In this document: one piece after another, positions 58,144-64,000 of the stretch
How positions within the stretch are numbered: the stretch's first letter is position 1
Layout: every line of letters starts with the position of its first letter
NCBI RefSeq assembly: GCF_002878395.1
Contig: NC_061114.1
Span: 140,232,986-140,296,985, forward strand
Direction: 5' to 3'
Source: Capsicum annuum
Lineage: Eukaryota > Streptophyta > Magnoliopsida > Solanales > Solanaceae
DNA length: 64,000 nucleotides
The notes under the pieces: model-generated
The model's input: the letters and a program-made list of their open reading frames with translations, nothing else
Databases searched by the model: none
Told to the model about the DNA's origin: nothing
Made by a program: the position numbers and the translations under genes

Positions 58144-58341
58144 GATCAAAATAGTGAACTAGAGAAAATTATAGAAGATTTCAGAACCTTATAATCTACA
58201 GCCTGAAAGCAAAACATATGAAAGAGAAAAATTCCTAAATGCCTCATATCCTCTCCCTTATAAGTGTCGAGTGCTACACACCCTTAAAAGAGACTCTACT
58301 AGTCATGACTTTATGGAATCACAATTTTTCATGAACCTAGG

Positions 58342-58353
58342 GCTCTGATACCA
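58342..58353 (-). promoter_or_regulatory. E4 primer-binding site (initiator tRNA-Met type)
   Basis: Minus strand TGGTATCAGAGC, complementary to the 3' end of initiator tRNA-Met, three bases inside the 5' LTR end. This fixes element orientation. Confidence 0.9.
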
Positions 58354-58356
58354 ATC

Positions 58357-59603
58357 AGACATGACCCAAACCAAGGCCTAGTCGTGTTGGGTATCTCAAG
58401 TCGAACCAGGACTGAAACCACACTTAATACCCTATCGTTAACAACCTTACATCCCATGTCATATAAAATTTGAATATATAAAAAGATAAAATAATAATAA
58501 TTTAAAGGCATTAGGTGAAATCTATAACCATAACAAAATAATCATAATCAAGTGTTAAACCAATATCAATCCCGGTGCCAATACCACTACCAATGCTAAT
58601 AGTAATACTGACATCGCCCACGCCTATAGTAGTCCGACAAAACCTCTAACCCGAATCAAAGAATATTCGATCGATACATGCCCTCAACAATGGCAGAAAC
58701 TAAAACCAATTAAATAACAATAATGAAAGGAAGTCCATAACATGAAATAGAGACTTTTGGAGTATGGAAACCCTCCACTTCAGTCTAACTCAAAGTTATC
58801 CTCGAATACAAGTCACTAAGACAAAGAAATAATAGAATGATTGGTTCATACATCACGTTAAAATTCAACACACGAAGATAGATAGAGGAGTGAACACTAA
58901 CATGTACCTCAGGGATAAAGGTAAAATATTGCCATCATTCAAAACCAAATAAAGTAACCATATGTAGTCACTTATATACATATATATCTTACTGGGATAA
59001 GGAATAACATTTAGAATGCAATTTGAAACTTTAACTTGGACTATGTAGCTTTGTGTCCTAAACGTTTACCCATGTGCTATATGGGTCCAACTCCTCTTGT
59101 TGAAATGGCCTTAACACGTTATAGCCACATAAAATGTAGGTATCAAAAAAGATCGAGGAATGATCCAAACCCACGTCAACCAAGATACAAATATATATCA
59201 ATAGTGTGAACCATGCATATAGGTCATCAAGACCAAACCTCACATCAGCAAACATGAGCTTCAAGTATTGGTTCCCCTAAGACTTTCACCTTTCATGACT
59301 TTGCTACATTACCATCTATTAAGACCATATTAAAACTAATTAACATTTCTAACCATTTACCAAGGAGTCTTTTATTTAGGCATTAACCGTTGGTATCTTC
59401 ATACCAAAATTAGAGATTGTAAATCTATTCCCTTATGCAATATAGAACCATTAAACAAAGATTTCACTCTACCATTTCTAATTAAATAAAGACAATGGAT
59501 ACAAGGCCTTCCCAAAACCATATGAAATCAAGCAAAACCAGTTCAAGTTTCATTACCATTTATGCAATGCAAGGATTCCACGAGTAGTCAAATTATGTGA
59601 CAA
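58357..59603 (-). repeat. E4 5' LTR, interrupted by E8
   Basis: Aligns with 30763-32360 apart from the 31184-31553 block. It starts next to the primer-binding site and matches up to ATTATGTGACAA at 59592-59603; after that pararetroviral sequence begins. The remaining half or so of the LTR should lie on the other side of E8, outside the window. Confidence 0.85.
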
Positions 59604-59744
59604 GGTTCATTTGAATAGGTATCACCTTAGTAGGGATAGCCTGTTCATTGAATCCAGTAATATAGGGAAGTTCTACTAAATGCCTCTTTCTTTCCCAAAA
59701 TGCATTAGGAAATTCAGAACAAACTTCTTTTTCTAAAGTTTTTT
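59604..59744 (-). pseudogene. E8: duplicated pol fragment
   Basis: 141 bp that match 62753-62893 with about five differences. That region lies between protease and RT in the pol ORF. The fragment joins the E4 LTR on one side and the intergenic region on the other, neither being its normal neighbour, so the E8 insertion is a rearranged array. Confidence 0.9.
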
Positions 59745-59765
59745 TACCAATAAAAGGATCTTGAA

Positions 59766-59825
59766 GGATTAATTGTGAAATATGTGGATTAATTATGAAA
59801 TATGCGGATTAATTATGAAATATGC
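59766..59825. repeat. 20-bp tandem repeat, three copies
   Basis: GGATTAATTATGAAATATGC three times without gap (first copy with two differences), close to the junction of intergenic region and duplicated pol fragment. Confidence 0.9.
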
Positions 59826-59867
59826 GAGAAGATTAAAACCAAAAACAATTAAAACAACTTACAAGAT

Positions 59868-59873
59868 TTTATT
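59868..59873 (-). terminator. E8 putative poly(A) signal AATAAA
   Basis: Minus strand AATAAA about 100 bases downstream of the TATA box, the order used by caulimovirids, where the RNA is read past it once to become terminally redundant. Confidence 0.5.
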
Positions 59874-59970
59874 CAAACTTTTACTGAAAACATTTCAAGA
59901 GAGTTTAGGCAGGTGGAATATTTCTTATGTTGGAAATTTTTTGATGCCTTCTCTAGAATTACAACATGTC

Positions 59971-59978
59971 TTATATAG
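59971..59978 (-). promoter_or_regulatory. E8 putative TATA box
   Basis: Minus strand CTATATAA within TTTTCTATATAAGAC; position downstream of the last ORF fits the pararetroviral promoter. Confidence 0.55.
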
Positions 59979-60235
59979 AAAATAGTGAAAGATAAAATAT
60001 ATCTAAAGTGTACAAGTTTAAGGCTAAGATTAAGTCTTAGTAGCCGACAGTCCTTTTGTAAAGGTAGTTGAGTGCTTTTGCTTTTTGAAAAGCTGAGTGC
60101 TTTGCTTTTGTAAAGCTTGTCTATAAGATTCCCATTAGGAAAGGTAGAATGCCCTTTGAAAAAAGCAATTCCGGTTCTTTGAACCTCTACCTTTTTGAAG
60201 GGTCATTTCCCTATTCTTAATAGGGGTCCATTTAG

Positions 60236-61496
60236 GCCATAGCTATTCCTTTAGGATTTAACATATCTCCATTATTATCACTGCTTCCTATGGAAGAAGC
60301 TTCTTCTAGAATATTTAAGACTTCTTCTTCATTAGTTTCTTGGCTTTCCATAGCATGCAAAGCCTTCTTCAATTTTTCCTTTAGTGCCTTCTTATTTTGT
60401 GAAGCACTATTTGGAGGTGAGACTGGTGAAGCTGTCTTTCCTTTATCCGGAGTCTTTGACGCTACTGGCTTGGTAGTCCATCCTTTGAATTTTATCTCTT
60501 TGGATAAATAGTTGATACGATCCAGTTCTCCTTTAGTGAAGTTCCAAGATATAATATGAAACTCGCTTTTTAATAAAGAATTTGCACATTTGAATGTGCT
60601 CTGGGAGGGTTACACACCCTTATTTTAAACAGAAATCATTAAACCTATTAATAAATTATAGAGGGAGGATTTCTTTGATTCCTCTAAAATAGATCCACCA
60701 TTCGTAGAACCATTTAAGGATAATATCTCCTACCATGGACGGACAATATTTAATAAACCAGGTGTGCCCTGGTCTGACATATAAGAAATTAAACCATGCA
60801 GACTTGTAATCATGCCAATTATACATTTGAGGCCTGTGAGGCATCGATAAGGCAATTGGGGTATGCAGGTGATCTACAAACCAGTTGAAAGGTGTTAATA
60901 TCCTTTTGATGGTGAAACTAGAATAGTCGATGTATTCTGGGTTCCTTTCGTTCATGGAATGTTCGACTTCGATAGAGTCGGTGTCCACAAGGATAACTTT
61001 ATAGTATCTTCTTATTTTGAGCAGATTCTCCGTATCCATAAAGTTTTTGTCATTGTAGACTAGCTTTATTATCGAGGGCAAGAACTGGCATTACCTGAGT
61101 GGTAATGAATTTGAATTCCTCTTTGATGAGAGGAGTTATTGCAGTCATTTTGCCTGTTGTAGGATCTATAGCTTGTCCGAAGGTTTCAGGAGCCTTCATA
61201 GTATAACTCTGGTTCAACTGAACAGACGAACTTGATGATTTTCCTTTATCAAAAGGTTTATTAGTCTTTAAATCGACCAATCTAGTTGGCATTGGTGGAG
61301 GAAGCTTTGGAAATTCTACCAAAGCTGCATATTTGTTTTGAAATGGTAACTGTAGTTTCGGTTTCAGTGTAGGCCTTTGAGGGACTGATGGTCTTAACAG
61401 ATTCAGCAGGGCTGACGGAGTGTCAAATAGTCTGGCCATCTTTATTTGTTCCTGTTTGCTCACGACTAGGATTTTCCCCACCGTAGTGGGTCTCAT
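60236..61496 (-). pseudogene. E8 ORF downstream of pol, function not recognised
   Basis: Two open frames overlap in different frames: 148 residues (61496-61050; MARLFDTPSALLNLL at about 61439 is a possible true start, Ser/Lys-rich in the middle) and 141 residues (61081-60656), the latter with HDYKSAWFNFLYV, HTWFIKYCP and ILKWFYEWWIYF, a Trp- and Tyr-rich block that looks conserved. A last piece (60620-60236) is Lys/Ser-rich with KEKLKKALHAMESQE. In caulimovirus-like genomes the ORF after pol encodes the transactivator/inclusion protein; position suggests that but I see no diagnostic motif. At least two frame changes. Confidence 0.55.
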
Positions 61497-61499
61497 TCC

Positions 61500-63718
61500 G
61501 GCCCTGCAAGAATTTTCTTATTAGAAAATCGAGAAGGGAATTGTTTTCTCCTTTGATAAATTCTATTTGAAAATCAAATCTAGAGAGGAGAGCTTGCCAT
61601 CTAGCAAATATTTGTTTAGAAGATTTTTAACATCCTTTTGTAAAACCACTTTAGCATATTTGCAATCTACTTGAAGTAAAAATTCCTTGTTAATAAGGTC
61701 ATCTTGACATTTTGTAATACATAGTACTATAGATAAAATTTCTTTTTTGATAGTGCTGCAATTTCTTTGGGCGGAATTCCAGATTCTGGAAGTAAATCTG
61801 GCTAATTGTTCAGAGGAATTAGCATCAATCTTTTATTTCAGAATACCTCTATACCCGAGATCTGAAGCATCAGTTTCGATAATCATAAAGGCTTCAGGGT
61901 TAGGGATACCTAAACAAGGAAGATCTTTGACTAATTCCTTTATCTTAATGACAGCTCTGGTTTTCTCAGAGCTCCATGGAACTGGAATTTTTTTAAGTCT
62001 TTTGTAAAGAGGTTCACAGACTTGCCTAATGTTAGGGATAAAGTCAGCTACATAGTTAAGACTTCCTAAGAACCTCTGAAGTTGGGTTTTATCGCTAATC
62101 TCATTAGGGAATTTGGAGGAGAACTCTATGGCTCTGTAAATAGGTTTATAACTACCCTGGTAAAGATCATGTCCTAAGAATCTTATAGATGTCTGGAAAA
62201 GCTTCATTTTCTTAGCACTTATGACTAAGCCATTAAACTTAAAAATCTTGAAGAAAGTATTGAGGTTTTTAAAATGAGAAACAATGTTCTCAGAGAAAAT
62301 AAGCACATCATCAATATAAACAATTAACATATGGCTATAAGGATTGAAAATACTGTTCATGATATTTTGGAACTCTGATGGAGCATTTTTGAGTCCGAAT
62401 GGCAAGACATTCCATTCATAATGTCCAAAAGGGACATTGAAAGCAGTCTTGAATTTGTCGTGTTCAGCAATTTGAATCTGCCAGAATCCTGACTTCATAT
62501 CAAACTTACTATAAAGATTATCTTTAAAAGTCCTCTTTAAAAGATCCCTTTTATTACGAATTGGATGTCTGATCCATTTCAAAACTATATTCAAAGGCTT
62601 GTAATTTATTACCAGCCTGGGAGTACCTCGTTCCTTTTCTGCGTTGTTATTAACATAAAAGGCAAAACAGCTCCAAGGAGAATTAGAGGGTCTGATAATC
62701 CCATTTTCTAATAAATGGTTTATCTCATTTTTGTAGATTTCCATCATTTCTTGGTTCATTTGAATGGGTCTCACCTTAGTAGGGATAGCCTGTTCATTGA
62801 ATCTAGTAATGTAGGGAAGTTCTACTAAATGCCTCTTTCTTTCCCAAAATGCATTAGGAAATTCAGAACAAACTTCTTTTTCAAAAGTTTTTTGAAGATT
62901 GGTAATTTTACTCACCATCTCCGGGGTTTTTAAAATTTGTTCAATTTTCTTTATTTGAATTTTTTGCTTAAGAAAACAAATATGTGAAGAAAGTCTGTGA
63001 ATTTTAAAAGCAGTTCTTTCTTTAATAAGGTTACCTTCTTCTTGTGAGAGATGCCTTAATAAAGGGAAGAATAGATTTTGATTTAATATCGTCGTGTGAA
63101 TTCCAACAAAATAACTTGTGTAAGGTCGAATTTGATTAACAAAAGCTATTCCTAGAATGATATCTTCAGTGATATCTTCAGTAATGACAAAATCATTGAC
63201 AAGACAAATGCCATTGTTGCAGATATGGGCTTTTGAAAGCTTGTAATCTATTTTCATCTTTCCTCCAGTGGCGGAGTATAGAAGAGAAGTGCTTTTCTGT
63301 AGATATTTGGTGGGTATAAGCCCTTTGACGATGCAATTTCTATCTGCTCCAGTATCAAAAGGGCGACTCTGTTAAGAATAAAGTCTTTGTTTATGACAAT
63401 TTTTACTACGATATGCTCGCTGTAAGCTTTAATGGCTGTTATAACAGCACCTGAGGTAAAGGGAGAGTCCGAGTCAGGGAATGATCTTGGCTCTTTAAGG
63501 TAATCATTTTGATCATTGATCATCGGAGAAGCTCTAGGTGATTCTGGTGGGGAATCATGCTCTGGAAAAGACACATTTTTTAGAACCTTTTCGGTAAGAA
63601 TGTTGAGTTCAACTCAATCGAGTCTGATTTTTAGGTCTTTGATTTCTCCCTTAAGGGTGGAAATTTCACCCTTGAGATCGGCTATAGAAGGTTCCGTAGG
63701 TTTATCAAATCTAGACAT
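61500..63718 (-). pseudogene. E8 pol: protease, reverse transcriptase, RNase H
   Basis: The likely start is MSRFDKPTE at 63718, with a heptad-like ADLKGEISTLKGEIKDLK coil, then TGA at 63616-63614. The protease motif DTGAD (about 63355) lies in a different frame from the surrounding 106-residue frame (63574-63254). RT is in an intact 474-residue frame, 63257-61833: RGTPRLVINYKPLN, FDMKSGFWQI (residues 252-261), LPFGLKNAPSEF and the catalytic YIDD (314-317). RNase H starts at TDASDLGY (about 463) and breaks at a stop at 61832; its rest (DCKYAKVVL, RWQALLSRF) is in other frames to about 61500. Not functional as it stands. Confidence 0.9.
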
Positions 63719-63722
63719 AACC

Positions 63723-64000
63723 TATTTCATGCTAAAAGGCTGGATGATAGGTCTGGGGGGCTTTTCCTCTTGAGAAAACATCAATCTTTTGAGTTCTAGA
63801 AGATATTTATTTCTAGCCTCCTCATTTTGGATGTGTTCTATAATGTCAAACAGGATTTCCTTAGGTTTTCCAAAGATGACATTAACAGTCTTTTTTGTGC
63901 AAGTACAGAAGGTACCACTACAAGCACAATCTTGGCCAGACTGAGATCGATCGGATTCATAAGTGGTGTTGATAAATTCTTCGTCGCTAAAATCATCACT
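63723..64000 (-). pseudogene. E8 ORF upstream of pol, C-terminal part
   Basis: An open reading from the window edge to a TAG at 63725-63723, five bases before the pol ATG. Content: FSDEEFINTTYESDRS, a Cys cluster CACSGTFCTC (63927-63898), FGKPKEILFDIIEHIQNE and LLELKRLMFSQEEKPP. The position before pol suggests the capsid ORF or its end; the Cys cluster could bind zinc or RNA, but spacing is not the classical CCHC. It continues outside the window. Confidence 0.55.

Larger units (their letters stand above)
30763..59603 (-). mobile_element. E4: minus-strand chromovirus, split by E5 and E7 and truncated by E8
   Basis: Pieces in element order (right to left): 5' LTR 59603-58357, primer-binding site 58353-58342, gag, protease, RT, first part of RNase H to 55301, [E7], rest of RNase H and integrase 52983-51100, polypurine tract, LTR start 50997-50722, [E5], LTR remainder 33125-30763. 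The two LTR portions that can be compared (30763-32360 and 58357-59603) align throughout. Integrase ends in a chromodomain-like tail, so it belongs to the Del/Tekay branch. The coding region is far more decayed than E1 and two catalytic residues are replaced. Confidence 0.85.
59745..60235 (-). promoter_or_regulatory. E8 intergenic region
   Basis: About 490 bp without a convincing gene. Minus strand signals: TATA at 59978-59971, AATAAA at 59873-59868. Repeats of GAGTGCTTTTGCTTTT type at 60070-60115 and AGGTAGAGG/CCTCTACCT words at 60145-60200 could fold. In the viral genome this region carries the promoter and poly(A) signal of the full-length RNA. Confidence 0.6.
59604..64000 (-). mobile_element. 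E8: endogenous pararetrovirus (Caulimoviridae), rearranged
   Basis: Minus strand. In viral order: end of an ORF with a Cys cluster (64000-63723), pol with protease, RT and RNase H (63718-61500), another ORF (61496-60236), an intergenic region with TATA and AATAAA (60235-59745), then a repeated pol fragment (59744-59604). No LTR and no integrase are present, as expected for pararetroviruses that enter plant genomes by illegitimate recombination. Solanaceae carry many such copies related to Tobacco vein clearing virus (genus Solendovirus); whether E8 is one needs a search. It continues beyond the window. Confidence 0.85.

Noticed and set aside
58342..58353. tRNA-like text TGGTATCAGAGC
   Set aside because: Only the 12-base primer-binding complement is present; no tRNA gene fold around it.

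Overview
The window is nuclear DNA of a flowering plant, most likely a Solanaceae species (Capsicum, Solanum or Nicotiana), from gene-poor, repeat-rich chromatin. I find no host gene, tRNA gene or rRNA gene. Almost every base belongs to a decayed LTR retrotransposon of the Ty3/gypsy superfamily or, at the right end, to an endogenous pararetrovirus (Caulimoviridae). The family assignment of the host is inference from the kinds of element present; the elements themselves are read directly from protein motifs, LTR pairs, primer-binding sites and target-site duplications (TSDs).

Layout, left to right. E1 (1-4276, +) is the 3' part of a Del/Tekay-type chromovirus with its 3' LTR; it sits inside the reverse transcriptase of E2. 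E2 (4277-about 13665, +) is an Athila-type element: pol, a long spacer with a 91-bp module array, a splice-acceptor-like tract, a third ORF in the env position, and a 3' LTR. 13666-14692 is an unidentified remnant ending in what looks like the start of another LTR. E3 (14693-about 30740, +) is an Ogre/Tat-type element with LTRs of about 5 kb and an internally deleted coding region (partial gag, protease, only the start of RT) followed by three tandem-repeat arrays.

From 30763 to 59603 is a nest. E4 is a minus-strand chromovirus whose gag, protease, RT, RNase H and integrase run from 58143 down to 51100. Its left LTR is split by E5 (33126-50721, +, TSD ATCCT), another chromovirus. The 5' LTR of E5 is itself split by E6 (34401-43587, -, TSD AAAGG), an Athila-type element that keeps gag-protease and the env-position ORF but has no RT, RNase H or integrase. 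E7 (52984-55295, TSD ATAAG) is a solo chromovirus LTR that interrupts the RNase H of E4. The right LTR of E4 is broken at about 59604 by E8, a minus-strand endogenous pararetrovirus that continues beyond the window; it has a 474-residue ORF with an intact RT signature, a second ORF, and an intergenic region with TATA and AATAAA signals.

The most notable signal is not a gene. Three unrelated elements (E2 and E6 of Athila type, E7 of Tekay type) each carry degenerate tandem modules with the same 91-92-bp period, each built from short inverted words that differ completely between families. In both Athila-type elements the same word occurs in the LTR and again in the spacer just upstream of the env-position ORF, which also has a splice-acceptor-like tract before its ATG. 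All coding regions except stretches of E8, E6 and E1 are broken by several stops and frameshifts.
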